Source: Prolixibacteraceae bacterium UBA1413 (lineage in GTDB: Bacteria > Bacteroidota > Bacteroidia > Bacteroidales > Prolixibacteraceae). Taken from it: a stretch of 64,000 nt of DNA. Each line of letters starts with the position of its first letter. Position 1 is the first letter of the stretch. The position numbers and the translations under genes were made by a program. Of the stretch, positions 1 to 9,028 are shown one piece after another. Location: NCBI GenBank assembly GCA_002304925.1, contig DBPT01000006.1, positions 270,865-334,864 on the forward strand. Reading direction: 5' to 3'. Under the pieces are notes generated by a model. It saw only the letters and a list, made by a program, of their open reading frames with translations, made no database searches and was not told the origin of the DNA.

Positions 1-201
1 AAATTCAGCCAGCTGACCCAGAAAGTGTGGATGGAACAGCATAAACAGATCCAATTCCTGCTGGGTAAGAATTTCTATTATGAAAATGAATCCCCCCTGC
101 TCAGGGCCACCCATGGGTTGATCTATATGCGTGACCTCAGCGTCGAGGAATTCCTCAAGGAAGCGTCACATCTGGGAAAATCGGTGGAAGGACTCTTTTA
201 A
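1..201 (+). CDS. C-terminal end of an unidentified protein (possible sugar-phosphate isomerase)
   Basis: The window opens inside this reading frame; the last 66 codons are present and end in TAA at 199-201. The tail includes RATHGLIYMRDLSVEEF and ends LGKSVEGLF. It is hydrophilic, with no membrane segment. The stop lies 17 bp before a ROK-type sugar kinase, so the two are probably co-transcribed. I have an uncertain recollection of similar tails in NagB/RpiA-type sugar-phosphate isomerases of Bacteroidetes, which would suit the neighbour, but no catalytic motif is visible in this fragment and the name is a guess. Confidence 0.55.
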   Translation, partial: KFSQLTQKVWMEQHKQIQFLLGKNFYYENESPLLRATHGLIYMRDLSVEEFLKEASHLGKSVEGLF

Positions 202-218
202 CGATTTAATTCAAATAA

Positions 219-1058
219 ATGAAAATCATCGGAGTGGATATCGGAGGGTCAAAGATCAGCACGGGGCTGGTCTCAGAGGGAAAAATCATCAGGGAATCAA
301 CCCTGGCAACTCCTTTTGACAGGCCGCAATATGAAGTTGTCCAGGCTGTCATACAAGCCATTGAAGAGGTGTTTGACCCCGGAATCAATGGGATCGGCAT
401 CGGGGTTCCCGGGTTGGTAGACCTTGAAGAACAAACCGTACTTGATGTGATCAACATTCCCAGTTGGAATTCCGTACCCCTGAAGGAGCTGATTTCGGAA
501 TATTTCAACAAACCGGTGGAGGTGAACAACGACGCCAACTGCTTCGCCCTGGGAGAAAAATATTACGGTAAGGGAAAACCCTATGCCAATTTTGTCGGGC
601 TCACCATCGGGACCGGTCTGGGAGCCGGGATCATCATCAACAACCATCTCTATTCCGGCCGGCTTTGCGGGGCTGGAGAGTTCGGAAACATTTACTATCG
701 CGACAAAAACATCGAAGCTTTCGCCAGCGGACAGTTTTTCCGCGACAAGGGCATCGACGGGAAACTGCTTTTCAGGCGGGCCTCCATTGGTGACCCGGTG
801 GCACTGAAGGTCTTTGATGACCTGGGTAAACATCTGGGAAGGGCCGTGGCCAATATCCTGTTTGCCCTGGCCCCGGAAGCCATCATTTTCGGAGGATCGG
901 TCAGCAAAGGCTTTAAGTTTTTTGGCGATGCGATGCACGAATTCCTCGAGGACAACTTCCCCTTCCGCAGAATATACAACCAGTTGTCAATCGAAATATC
1001 CGATGCCGAAAATATGGGTATCCTGGGGGCTTCTTCCCTGATCATCGATTCGATATAA
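219..1058 (+). CDS. ROK family sugar kinase, zinc motif absent
   Basis: A 279-residue cytoplasmic protein of the ROK family (repressors, ORFs, kinases), members of which phosphorylate free hexoses with ATP. The N-terminal phosphate-binding motif is VDIGGSKIS, the catalytic aspartate lies in VNNDANCFALGE, and the second ATP-binding glycine motif is TIGTGLGAG. There is no helix-turn-helix, so it is a kinase and not a repressor. Most ROK kinases have GEIGH followed by a CxCGxxGC zinc cluster; here the site reads GEFGN and the cysteines are missing, so it belongs to a zinc-free branch or has changed function. It starts 17 bp after the preceding gene. The substrate cannot be read from sequence; glucose or an amino sugar is the usual choice. 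Confidence 0.88.
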   Translation: MKIIGVDIGGSKISTGLVSEGKIIRESTLATPFDRPQYEVVQAVIQAIEEVFDPGINGIGIGVPGLVDLEEQTVLDVINIPSWNSVPLKELISEYFNKPVEVNNDANCFALGEKYYGKGKPYANFVGLTIGTGLGAGIIINNHLYSGRLCGAGEFGNIYYRDKNIEAFASGQFFRDKGIDGKLLFRRASIGDPVALKVFDDLGKHLGRAVANILFALAPEAIIFGGSVSKGFKFFGDAMHEFLEDNFPFRRIYNQLSIEISDAENMGILGASSLIIDSI

Positions 1059-1113
1059 TTAAGACATTCCCTTCCAACTGATTATCGATTCGATATAACA
1101 AGACCATTCCTTT
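1040..1113 (+). repeat. Imperfect tandem direct repeat across the ROK stop codon
   Basis: Two copies of a 34-38 bp unit, 1040-1077 and 1080-1113, share ATCGATTCGATATAA and then A-GACATTCC-like sequence. The first copy contains the last codons and stop of the ROK kinase; the second is non-coding. It looks like a local duplication of the gene end. No hairpin or T-tract follows, so it is not an obvious terminator. Confidence 0.7.
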
Positions 1114-1144
1114 CAATATTTATTTTCGCTACTAAACAATATAA

Positions 1145-1175
1145 TTTGTTTGTAAGCGCAAGAGTGCTAAATTTG
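1145..1175 (+). promoter_or_regulatory. Bacteroidetes-type promoter for the first SusC/SusD pair
   Basis: TTTG at 1145-1148 is followed by exactly 19 bases and then TAAATTTG at 1168-1175. This matches the known Bacteroides -33/-7 consensus (TTTG, N19-21, TAnnTTTG). Transcription would begin near 1180 and leave a leader of about 110 nt before the SusC start at 1292. Confidence 0.7.
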
Positions 1176-1291
1176 TTAATAAATCTTAAAGATGCTTTCC
1201 GCCATGGAAGAGGAGTCCAATGGAGGGAGAATAGCATTTTGAATGATTTAGGGATTTATATTTATTTAACTACTAACTTAAATCTATTTCT

Positions 1292-4200
1292 ATGAAAAAG
1301 GTGTTATTTTTCTTTTCGATGCTCTTTTTCGCTGGAATATTGGGTGCGAATGCCCAGATGAGGACGATTACCGGGAAGGTGGTCTCTTCTGATGACGATT
1401 CGCCCATTCTCGGCGTTTCCGTATCGGTCAAAGGCACGACCATCGGAACTGTGACCAATCTTGACGGCAATTACACCTTACAGGTTCCGCAGGATGCGCG
1501 ATCGCTGATGTTCAGCTTTGTGGGGTATCGTACCCAGGAAGTGGCTATAGAAGGCCAGAATGTGATTAACGTGGTGTTGCCTGTCGATGTCTTTTCGGTC
1601 GATGAGGTGGTGGTAGTCGGATACGGGATCCAGAAGAAAAGGGAGGTCACGGGGGCCATCAGCCAGGTGAAGGGGGACGAGATTGCCACGCTGGCCACCC
1701 CCAGTTTTGAATCACAGTTGGCGGGTCGTGCTCCCGGGGTGCAGATTACTGCCCAGAACGGAGTGCTGGGGGTTGCCCCACGCATTCGTATTCGCGGCGT
1801 GGGTTCCATCACCTCGGGGACCTATCCCCTGATAGTGGTCGACGGGGTTCCCGTGGCCACGGGTGGACTGGGAGGATATGCCTCCAACAATGCTTTGGCC
1901 GACATCAACCCTGCCGACATCGAGTCGGTGGAAGTCCTTAAGGACGGATCGGCCACCGCCATTTACGGCTCCAGGGCCGCCAACGGGGTCATGCTGATTA
2001 CCACCAAAAAGGGCACCAGGGGAAAATTCAGGATGACCTATAACAACTACCTGGGTATAGCCCAGCCCGTCAACCTCTTTGACTTGCTCAACGCCAAAGA
2101 ATTCATTGAAATCGCCAACGAAAAGCGGACCAACGCGGGGCAGACCCCCAATGCCGTGGACAGCGGCGTGGATACCGACTGGCAAAGGGAAGTGCTGCGG
2201 GAATCAGCCTTCCAGCAAGACCATAACCTCTCTTTGTCAGGGGCTTCCGAAAAAAGCTCCTACTACTTTTCACTAGGCTATACCACCCAGGAGGGGGTGA
2301 GTATCCCCAACGAAATGACCCGTTTCTCGGCCCGTGCCAATGTGGACCAGAAAGTTCTCAAATGGCTGACCCTCGGGGCAAACATCGGGGTGACCCAATC
2401 GGAGTATTTCGGCATGAACACGGGCGAAAACTCCCTTTCAGGGAATATCTTTTCGGCCATTAGGCAGCTCCCCAACACCCCAGTGATGAATCCCGACCAT
2501 CCTACGGGTTACAACATCGACTTTGTGACCCCAGGGCTGGTGGGCCGCTGGAAAAACCTGCAGACCATCGACGACAATCTGCCCAACATCATCTATACCC
2601 TTCTGCATAATAAATTTACCACTAAGAATCTGAGGACCATGGGGACCACCTTTGCCTCCCTCGATTTCACCCCCTGGCTCAACTTCAGAACCCAACTGGG
2701 AATCGACAAGAACGGTTCAGAAGGATTGCTTTACTATAACGCCTTCCACGGCGACGGCCAGAGTGTCAAAGGAAGGGTCCACAACATGTTTGACTCCTAT
2801 GTCAGATGGAACTGGCAGAATATCGTCTCCATCAATAAAAGTTTTGCCGATCTTCACAATGTCAGTGTGGTGCTGGTCAACGAATTCCAGAAACAGCGTT
2901 ACAACTGGTTCGAAGCCATCGGCACCGACCTCTCCAACGAATTCTTCCAGCACAACCTGATTTCCGGCTCCTACGGAACACCCAACTCAGGCGGAGGACT
3001 CACCGAAAACGGATTTATCTCTTATGCGGGAAGGGTCAACTACAATTTTGCCGAGAAGTATTTCCTGCAGGCCTCCGTGCGCTACGACGGTATCTCCTCG
3101 CTTCCCGAAGCCAACAAGTACGGTGTTTTCCCGGGAGGATCGGTCGGTTGGAACATCGCCCGGGAACCCTTTATGAAGGGTATCAACCACATCGTCACCG
3201 ACTTTAAGCTCAGGGCTTCCTATGCCGAAGTGGGGAACGTCTCCATCGGAAACTACCCCTATGCGGGTTTATACTCGGCCTACAAGTATGCCAACTACAA
3301 CGGGATCGGCTTCTCGCAAATGGGGAACGACCAGCTCAAATGGGAAACCAGCAAAAAACTGGACGTGGGTTTTGATGCAATGTTCTTAGACGGAAAATAC
3401 AAATTATCCTTTGACTATTTCCAGAACGACCAGGATGGTCTGATTCTGGCAGCGCCGACTCCTCCGTCGTTCGGTATCCCAGGCAACAGCGTGAATAAGA
3501 ACGTGGGAGAACTGAAAAACTGGGGTTATGAATTTGCCGCCGAGGCTACCCTGATCAATACCGACAAGCTCACCTGGACCGTGGATGCCAACCTAACCCT
3601 GGCCGACAATGAGGTGATTGCCCTGGTAGAGGAGCAGACCCAGATTCTTCCCGACAACTATACGATTATCAAGATTGGCGAGTCGATCCGTTCCATTTAC
3701 GGGTATGATTATGTGGGTGTGAACAAGGCCAACGGATATCCCATTTACCGGAAAACCGACGGCACCATGGTCCAAGGGAACATCCCCACCTCTAACTATC
3801 GGGTGTACGATCCCGCAAATCCTGCTGATGTATCGAAAGCTGCCACATTGAGCAGCGCCACCGATAAGATCATCTTCGGGCCTTCCCTCCCCACCTTCTT
3901 TGGAGCCGTCAACACCAAGCTGCTGTATGCCGGGTTTGACCTGAACGTGATGTTCCGTTTCAGCGGAGGAAATTACATCATGAACCGCACCCGCGACGAC
4001 CTTACCCAGCACTCCTTCACCAACAACAGCAGGGAGATCCTGGGCAGGTGGAAAAGTGAAAGCGATCCAGGAGACGGATGGACGCCCAAACTCTGGTACC
4101 AGGCCGGTAACTTCATCAACATCTCCAACCAGACCAACGGCCGGTTTGTGGAAAAAGGCGACTTCCTGAAACTGCAGAACCTCATTTTGGGCTACACCCT

Positions 4201-4381
4201 TCCCAAATCCCTGGTCAGCAGGGCAGGCATCGAAAATCTCCGGGTCTTTGTCCAGGGGCAGGACCTCTTCATGTGGACCGATTATACCGGTATCGATCCG
4301 GAAATGGAAAGCAACGGCGTTGATTTCAACGGAACACCCCGTCAAAGGGTTTTCACCATGGGAATCAACCTTAGCTTATAG
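1292..4381 (+). CDS. SusC/RagA-family TonB-dependent outer-membrane transporter
   Basis: A 1029-residue outer-membrane beta-barrel that imports oligosaccharides using TonB energy, in complex with the SusD lipoprotein encoded next. Order of parts: signal peptide (about 1-21, ending ANAQ); a carboxypeptidase-regulatory-like beta-sandwich (about 24-100, from RTITGKVVSS); the TonB-box region EVVVVGYG; a plug with the SusC signature ESVEVLKDGSATAIYGSRAA near residue 210-230; and a barrel to the C terminus, which ends in the strand FTMGINLSL. There is no STN domain, so it does not signal to an anti-sigma factor, and none is encoded nearby. It has its own promoter and sits 16 bp before SusD. The glycan is unknown. 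Confidence 0.95.
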   Translation: MKKVLFFFSMLFFAGILGANAQMRTITGKVVSSDDDSPILGVSVSVKGTTIGTVTNLDGNYTLQVPQDARSLMFSFVGYRTQEVAIEGQNVINVVLPVDVFSVDEVVVVGYGIQKKREVTGAISQVKGDEIATLATPSFESQLAGRAPGVQITAQNGVLGVAPRIRIRGVGSITSGTYPLIVVDGVPVATGGLGGYASNNALADINPADIESVEVLKDGSATAIYGSRAANGVMLITTKKGTRGKFRMTYNNYLGIAQPVNLFDLLNAKEFIEIANEKRTNAGQTPNAVDSGVDTDWQREVLRESAFQQDHNLSLSGASEKSSYYFSLGYTTQEGVSIPNEMTRFSARANVDQKVLKWLTLGANIGVTQSEYFGMNTGENSLSGNIFSAIRQLPNTPVMNPDHPTGYNIDFVTPGLVGRWKNLQTIDDNLPNIIYTLLHNKFTTKNLRTMGTTFASLDFTPWLNFRTQLGIDKNGSEGLLYYNAFHGDGQSVKGRVHNMFDSYVRWNWQNIVSINKSFADLHNVSVVLVNEFQKQRYNWFEAIGTDLSNEFFQHNLISGSYGTPNSGGGLTENGFISYAGRVNYNFAEKYFLQASVRYDGISSLPEANKYGVFPGGSVGWNIAREPFMKGINHIVTDFKLRASYAEVGNVSIGNYPYAGLYSAYKYANYNGIGFSQMGNDQLKWETSKKLDVGFDAMFLDGKYKLSFDYFQNDQDGLILAAPTPPSFGIPGNSVNKNVGELKNWGYEFAAEATLINTDKLTWTVDANLTLADNEVIALVEEQTQILPDNYTIIKIGESIRSIYGYDYVGVNKANGYPIYRKTDGTMVQGNIPTSNYRVYDPANPADVSKAATLSSATDKIIFGPSLPTFFGAVNTKLLYAGFDLNVMFRFSGGNYIMNRTRDDLTQHSFTNNSREILGRWKSESDPGDGWTPKLWYQAGNFINISNQTNGRFVEKGDFLKLQNLILGYTLPKSLVSRAGIENLRVFVQGQDLFMWTDYTGIDPEMESNGVDFNGTPRQRVFTMGINLSL

Positions 4382-4397
4382 TTGAACGTTTTTAAAA

Positions 4398-5981
4398 ATG
4401 AACAGTATGAAAAAGAACAGTATCACAATGAAAACCGGTAAATATATTTTCATATCCTTCCTGGCCGCTGCACTGACGATCAGTTCCTGCCAGGAAATCA
4501 TCGACCTGGAACCCTACAACCAGATCTCGGAGACCACCGCCTTTTCCAACCCCGACCTGATTGAACTCACGGTCGTGGGCATGTACCAGGCCGCGCAGCG
4601 CGGATATTTCAACGGTTCCGACTGGCGCGGGTATCCCTTCGGGGCTGCTTTCGTCCAGCAGGGGGACTGCCGGGGTGAGGATGCCGTAAACAACGCTGCC
4701 TTCTACCGTTTCACCTATGAGGGGACCTATGACCCCACCACGGCAAACAATGTTTATTACTGGCAAGACACCTACCGGCTGATCAACCGGTGCAACATTG
4801 TCGTTGAAGGGGTGAAAAAGGCAGGCGCCGATGGCATCATCACTGTTGAGAAAGCCGCTGAGTATGAAGGAGAGGCACGGTTACTCCGGGCTGCCGCTTA
4901 TCATGAATTGCTTGTGATGTTTGCCCGTCCCTACAAACATTCGTCCGGGGCCACCCACCAGGGCGTTCCTTACTATGATACTCCCTTCACCACCCAGGGA
5001 GCTATCGATGAAGGTCTGCAGAAAGGCCGTGAAACCGTGGCTTTTGTCTATGGGAAAATCCTTGAAGATCTGGAATTTGCCGAAGGCAAGCTTCCCTTGA
5101 AAGCCAGCAGGACAGGCAACACCAAAATCTCCCGGGGCACCAAAGGCGCCGCCATAGCCTATAAAGTCCGCATATACCAGCACATGTGGGATATGGACAA
5201 GGTGATTACCGAAGGCCTGAAGCTGATTGCCCTCAATGAATATGCCCTGGGGGCGCAACCGTGGACCTGCTTCGCTTCAAACTATACCAGTTCTGAGTAT
5301 ATCTTTGGCATGGAAAACGCAGCCACCAACCACCCGGGCGTTAACGCCGCCCTGGCCTCCCAGTACAAACGGAGGATGCTGATCACCATCAGCCCCATTG
5401 TCTGGAGAAATTCCTACTGGTTGTCAGACGACAAGAGAAGGCAGGAGCCTGAAATGGTGTTCACCACCAATGGAGTGAAATTCACCAACAAATACAAGGA
5501 TGACACCAATTATACCGATGCCTCCCCCATGATGCGATACGCCGAGGTGCTGCTGAACCTGGCCGAAGCCTATGCCCGCAAGGAAAACGTCACCGAAGGA
5601 CTTAAATACCTGAACATGGTGCGCGACAGATCCCTGGCTGACATAGCCGCCCAGAGTTATACGGCCGCCAATTTCGCCGATAGCAAAGCCCTGCTGAAAG
5701 CCATTCTGGCCGAAAGACGCATTGAACTGGCCATGGAGGGACGCCGCTGGCCCGACATCCACAGGCTGCAGCATTGCCCGCACTTCCCCATTGACGGCAT
5801 TCCCGCCAAACTGGCCAATGCCAACCCGCCCGCGGCAGCTTTCACCCTGGGGAGTGAGTATTCAGGACCCTATGGCGTAGCAGCCAAGCCCTACAACGAT
5901 TTCAAATTCGTTTGGCCCATCCCGCTGGTTGAACTCAACGCCAATCCCGGTCTTAAAGATCAGCAGAATCCCGGGTATTGA
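4398..5981 (+). CDS. SusD/RagB-family surface glycan-binding lipoprotein
   Basis: A 527-residue partner of the preceding SusC; SusD proteins sit as a lid on the SusC barrel and bind the glycan. The signal peptide ends in a lipobox, ISSC, with the lipidated Cys at residue 31 counted from the first ATG. In-frame ATGs at 4398, 4407 and 4428 are all possible; the last gives the most typical signal peptide. Family features seen: ISETTAFSNPDL near the mature N terminus, the tetratricopeptide-like helices (EAEYEGEARLLRAAAYHEL), and the C-terminal ERRIELAMEGRRWPDI motif. The protein ends PGLKDQQNPGY, as SusD proteins do. A hairpin terminator follows 40 bp later, so SusC and SusD form a two-gene unit here. 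Confidence 0.94.
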   Translation: MNSMKKNSITMKTGKYIFISFLAAALTISSCQEIIDLEPYNQISETTAFSNPDLIELTVVGMYQAAQRGYFNGSDWRGYPFGAAFVQQGDCRGEDAVNNAAFYRFTYEGTYDPTTANNVYYWQDTYRLINRCNIVVEGVKKAGADGIITVEKAAEYEGEARLLRAAAYHELLVMFARPYKHSSGATHQGVPYYDTPFTTQGAIDEGLQKGRETVAFVYGKILEDLEFAEGKLPLKASRTGNTKISRGTKGAAIAYKVRIYQHMWDMDKVITEGLKLIALNEYALGAQPWTCFASNYTSSEYIFGMENAATNHPGVNAALASQYKRRMLITISPIVWRNSYWLSDDKRRQEPEMVFTTNGVKFTNKYKDDTNYTDASPMMRYAEVLLNLAEAYARKENVTEGLKYLNMVRDRSLADIAAQSYTAANFADSKALLKAILAERRIELAMEGRRWPDIHRLQHCPHFPIDGIPAKLANANPPAAAFTLGSEYSGPYGVAAKPYNDFKFVWPIPLVELNANPGLKDQQNPGY

Positions 5982-6020
5982 CGCTATCTCACAGAAGAGA
6001 ACCAAGCAAATGGAGCTTGC

Positions 6021-6059
6021 AGAAGAGGCTGTCTCAAAAGGGCAGCCTCTTCTTTTTTT
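6021..6059 (+). terminator. Rho-independent terminator after SusD
   Basis: The stem GAAGAGGCTG (6022-6031) pairs perfectly with CAGCCTCTTC (6043-6052) around an 11-nt loop, followed by seven T. The whole hairpin, 6021-6053, is the exact reverse complement of the one at 8968-9000. Confidence 0.88.
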
Positions 6060-6224
6060 CCTGACTTACGGCAGACCGCGCCTCACCCTCCCTTTCCCAG
6101 ATTAGCTTCTTTCCGAATCCCAGAGGGTATACATCACGAAATTTTTCTTTCCGCGGTCACCCCCACAGATTATCTCCCCGACAGCAGCCGCAGTGGCATC
6201 CTTGGTGAGAGCCTTTAACGCATG
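6060..6224 (-). pseudogene. Chimeric scar: copied 3' end of the PPOX gene joined to a ROK kinase fragment
   Basis: The right-hand part of the 390-bp gap between SusD and the next gene is made of two gene pieces. 6060-6122 is nearly identical to 9008-9070, the last codons and downstream flank of the PPOX-like gene, in the same orientation. 6119-6223 then matches the inside of the ROK kinase at 12371-12471; read on the minus strand it gives ALTKDATAAAVGE against ALTNDANAAAIGE of the intact gene, and goes on to NFVMYTL. The pieces meet at the shared bases CCCAG and are out of frame with each other. The PPOX piece looks recent. The ROK piece has diverged mostly at silent positions, so it probably comes from another ROK paralogue. 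I see nothing in 6225-6371. Confidence 0.8.
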
Positions 6225-6371
6225 ATATGTTGTGGAACAGGAAATTTTTCCATGAAGCAGATATTGCTTACTTTCGCTTACGGAGTGCGCGCATTGCGGT
6301 TTATACCGGATTAATTCCGGAAAGAGTTGCCATCAGGAAAACAATCCATTTAACCTTTCTATTTTCAATCC

Positions 6372-8825
6372 ATGATCAGAAAAACATTTTTATTCCGGGT
6401 TCTTTTTTTCATCTTGTTATGTGGAACAGCAGGTGCTCAGGAGCCGTTCCTTTTCAGGGAAGGATTGTCGGTCGGAAACTGTCATCAGTACGGGCGGCAG
6501 GGGTTTTACTCTGACCAATTTGCATGGCGTTATTTTCAGCCGGATTTCCGCCGGCCCCGGGCCGGGGATATTTTATATTCCGACTCACAGGGTAAGGCGA
6601 TCCGCTGGAAAGCTATCATGGCCGACACATCGGGTCTGTTCAGGGACCGGGACGCTTCCAACGGTTATATTTTTCTCAGCTATGACTCTCCCCGTGAGCA
6701 GAATGTTGTGTTCAACATCCGCGGAAATTCCATGTTTTATTTTAACGGGGAACCGCATGCTGGCGACATTTACAGCGACGGGTGGCTTTTCATTCCGGTA
6801 AGGTTAAAAAAAGGGGTCAATGAAATATACATCCGCACAGGATCGCTCTCGACGGGTGTCTCTGCCCGGATTATTTTCCCGGTCACCCCGGTCATGCTGA
6901 AGATCGAAGATGCCACGCTGCCCGACATTGTGGAAGGGGAGGCCAACCAGTCGCTGATGGGAGCCATCGTGGTGGTGAACAGTACCTCTCTTCCCCTCCG
7001 GGATCATGCCCTTCGCGCAGAAATTGCCGGAAAGGAGGTAACAACTCGGATTCCTGATATCCCTCCCCTCTCCATCCGGAAGGTGATGTTCCGATTCGAC
7101 GGGTCCGGAGTTAACCGAACCGGGCAGGTCGAATGCCTTCTCTCCTTGTTGCAGAAGGGGAAACGGATCACGGAAACGGCCCTGACAATTTCTTCCGTTT
7201 CCGCCCATCAACCCTATAAATGCACATTTCTCAGCCACATCGACGGAAGTCTGCAATATTTTGCTGTGAATCCCCGCAAGGGAGGCTCCGTACCTGGCAG
7301 GTCGCTTTATCTGTCGGTCCATGGTGCCGGAGTGGAAGCCATCGGTCAGGCCCGCGCATACCAACCGAAAGAAGAGGGTGACCTGGTTGCCCCAACAAAC
7401 CGGCGTCCCCGGGGATTCAACTGGGAGGACTGGGGACGCATGGATGCGATGGAGGTGCTGGCTATTACCCTTGACAGACTGAAGCCTGCCCCCGACCGGA
7501 TTTACCTGACAGGTCATTCTATGGGAGGACATGGTACCTGGTACCTGGGAGCAACCTACCCCGGGAAGTGGGCATCCATTGCCCCCTGTGCCGGCTATCC
7601 TTCCCTGCTGGGATATGCCTCTGCCGACGGGAAGATTCCCGTGCCCGGGGAGAATATCAACGAACAAAACCTTTACAGGGCCAGCAATGGCAGTAATGTC
7701 TTCGAACTTGCCCGCAATTATGGTGCTTCCGGAGTCTATGTTTATCATGGTGACGACGACCGGACGGTTTCCGTGGAATATGCCCGCCAGATGAGGGAAC
7801 TCCTCGGAAAATTCCATACCGACTTTTGTTATTATGAATATCCCGGCGGAAGCCACTGGTGGAGCAACGAGAGTGTAGACTGGCCTCCCCTTTTCAATTT
7901 TCTGGAAAACCATCGCCTGATTGCCGGCAGTCAGAGAAACCGCATCGACTTTACCACTGCCAATCCGGCTGTTTCGTCTACCTATGCCTGGGTCACTCTC
8001 CTTCAGCAACAAGAACCTCTTCAATACAGTCAGGTAAAGTTCGTCCGCGATCTGCAGAAGGGAATCCTTACCGGGGAGACTCGAAACATCACCGCCCTGA
8101 AACTCGACTTACAGGACATTCCGACTTCACAGGCTATGATTATTATTGACGGGGACAGCCTGGAGGTTCCGGTCACAGACTCATCCAGAATCGTGACCCT
8201 CATCCGGGAGGGGAAATGGCGCCTGGGAAATCCTCCCCATCCCGGTCAGCGGGGAATCCTCCGCAACGGTACATTCAAGGAACCCTTTAACCACCGGATG
8301 GTTTTCGTTTATGGCACTTCGGGAAACAGGGAAGAGAATGCCTGGGCGTTGACTAAAGCCCGGTTTGATGCCGAAACCTGGTATTACCGCGGAAACGGAA
8401 GCGTCGACCTGGTAGCTGACAGGGATTTTATTCCGGAAGCTTGGCCCGGCCGGGGAATTATCCTCTACGGCAATGCCGCCACTAATACAATCTGGCCGAA
8501 ACTGCTGGGCAATTGCCCCATTCAGGTAACCCGGAATTCTCTGAAAATGGGAGACCAGGTACTGCAAGGTGATCATTACGGAGCCTATCTGATGTACCCC
8601 ATGCCCGGCAACGATACCCTCTCCGTAGCAGCCATCACCGGAACAGGCCTTCCGGGAATGAAAGCGGCATACGCCAACCAATACTTTACAGGGGGTTCGG
8701 GATTTCCCGATTTTATCCTCTTTACGACCCAGATGGTCAGAGAGGGGGTTCCCGGCATCCTGAAGGCCGGCTTTTACAACAACCAATGGCAACTGGAGGA
8801 GGAAGCCATGCTGCCGAAACCATAA
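6372..8825 (+). CDS. Secreted alpha/beta hydrolase (prolyl-oligopeptidase/esterase-like)
   Basis: An 817-residue exported protein. The signal peptide is about 1-22 (ending GTAGAQ). The first part (about 23-270) looks like beta-sandwich modules. The alpha/beta-hydrolase core carries the nucleophile elbow LTGHSMGGHGTW (Ser near 382), the acid in YHGDDDRTVS (near 461) and the histidine in PGGSHWW (near 495), so the triad is complete. A further 300 residues follow with no domain I recognise. Such proteins are usually annotated as S9-type peptidases or carbohydrate esterases; the sequence cannot decide between them. There is no lipobox and no T9SS tail. It stands alone, with a terminator at 8968. 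The start is the ATG directly before the signal peptide. Confidence 0.85.
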   Translation: MIRKTFLFRVLFFILLCGTAGAQEPFLFREGLSVGNCHQYGRQGFYSDQFAWRYFQPDFRRPRAGDILYSDSQGKAIRWKAIMADTSGLFRDRDASNGYIFLSYDSPREQNVVFNIRGNSMFYFNGEPHAGDIYSDGWLFIPVRLKKGVNEIYIRTGSLSTGVSARIIFPVTPVMLKIEDATLPDIVEGEANQSLMGAIVVVNSTSLPLRDHALRAEIAGKEVTTRIPDIPPLSIRKVMFRFDGSGVNRTGQVECLLSLLQKGKRITETALTISSVSAHQPYKCTFLSHIDGSLQYFAVNPRKGGSVPGRSLYLSVHGAGVEAIGQARAYQPKEEGDLVAPTNRRPRGFNWEDWGRMDAMEVLAITLDRLKPAPDRIYLTGHSMGGHGTWYLGATYPGKWASIAPCAGYPSLLGYASADGKIPVPGENINEQNLYRASNGSNVFELARNYGASGVYVYHGDDDRTVSVEYARQMRELLGKFHTDFCYYEYPGGSHWWSNESVDWPPLFNFLENHRLIAGSQRNRIDFTTANPAVSSTYAWVTLLQQQEPLQYSQVKFVRDLQKGILTGETRNITALKLDLQDIPTSQAMIIIDGDSLEVPVTDSSRIVTLIREGKWRLGNPPHPGQRGILRNGTFKEPFNHRMVFVYGTSGNREENAWALTKARFDAETWYYRGNGSVDLVADRDFIPEAWPGRGIILYGNAATNTIWPKLLGNCPIQVTRNSLKMGDQVLQGDHYGAYLMYPMPGNDTLSVAAITGTGLPGMKAAYANQYFTGGSGFPDFILFTTQMVREGVPGILKAGFYNNQWQLEEEAMLPKP

Positions 8826-8967
8826 CAAACTGAAAACTGACCCTGATTTTCCCGAATCCTAAACTGGCACTGGCTGCTACCCTTTCTGGAGTAGCAGCAT
8901 TGCAGGCCGGAGTTAATGCACCATAACGGACTTACACCGCCAATTTACTTGCCATGCAAGGCGCACA

Positions 8968-9006
8968 AGAAGAGGCTGCCCTTTTGAGACAGCCTCTTCT
9001 TTTTTC
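8968..9006 (+). terminator. Rho-independent terminator
   Basis: The arms GAAGAGGCTG and CAGCCTCTTC surround an 11-nt loop and are followed by a T-run at 9000-9006 on the plus strand. It lies 143 bp after the hydrolase gene. The loop is inverted relative to the otherwise matching terminator at 6021. On the minus strand there is no good T-run, so it serves the plus-strand gene better than the PPOX gene that converges on it. Confidence 0.8.
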
Positions 9007-9028
9007 TGGACTTCCGGCAGACCGCGCC

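Noticed and set aside
297..938. Long minus-strand open frame opposite the ROK kinase
   Set aside because: It is the mirror of a well-supported gene, has no family motif, and reflects the codon composition of the opposite strand. The same holds for the long antisense frames under SusC, the GH enzymes and the SNF2 gene.
6227..6514. Plus-strand frame of 95 codons before the hydrolase
   Set aside because: It overlaps the signal peptide of the hydrolase in another frame and has no homology signal.
6021..9006. Insertion sequence bounded by the two matching hairpins
   Set aside because: Between them lies only the hydrolase gene, with no transposase and no target-site duplication; the hairpins act as terminators with T-runs.
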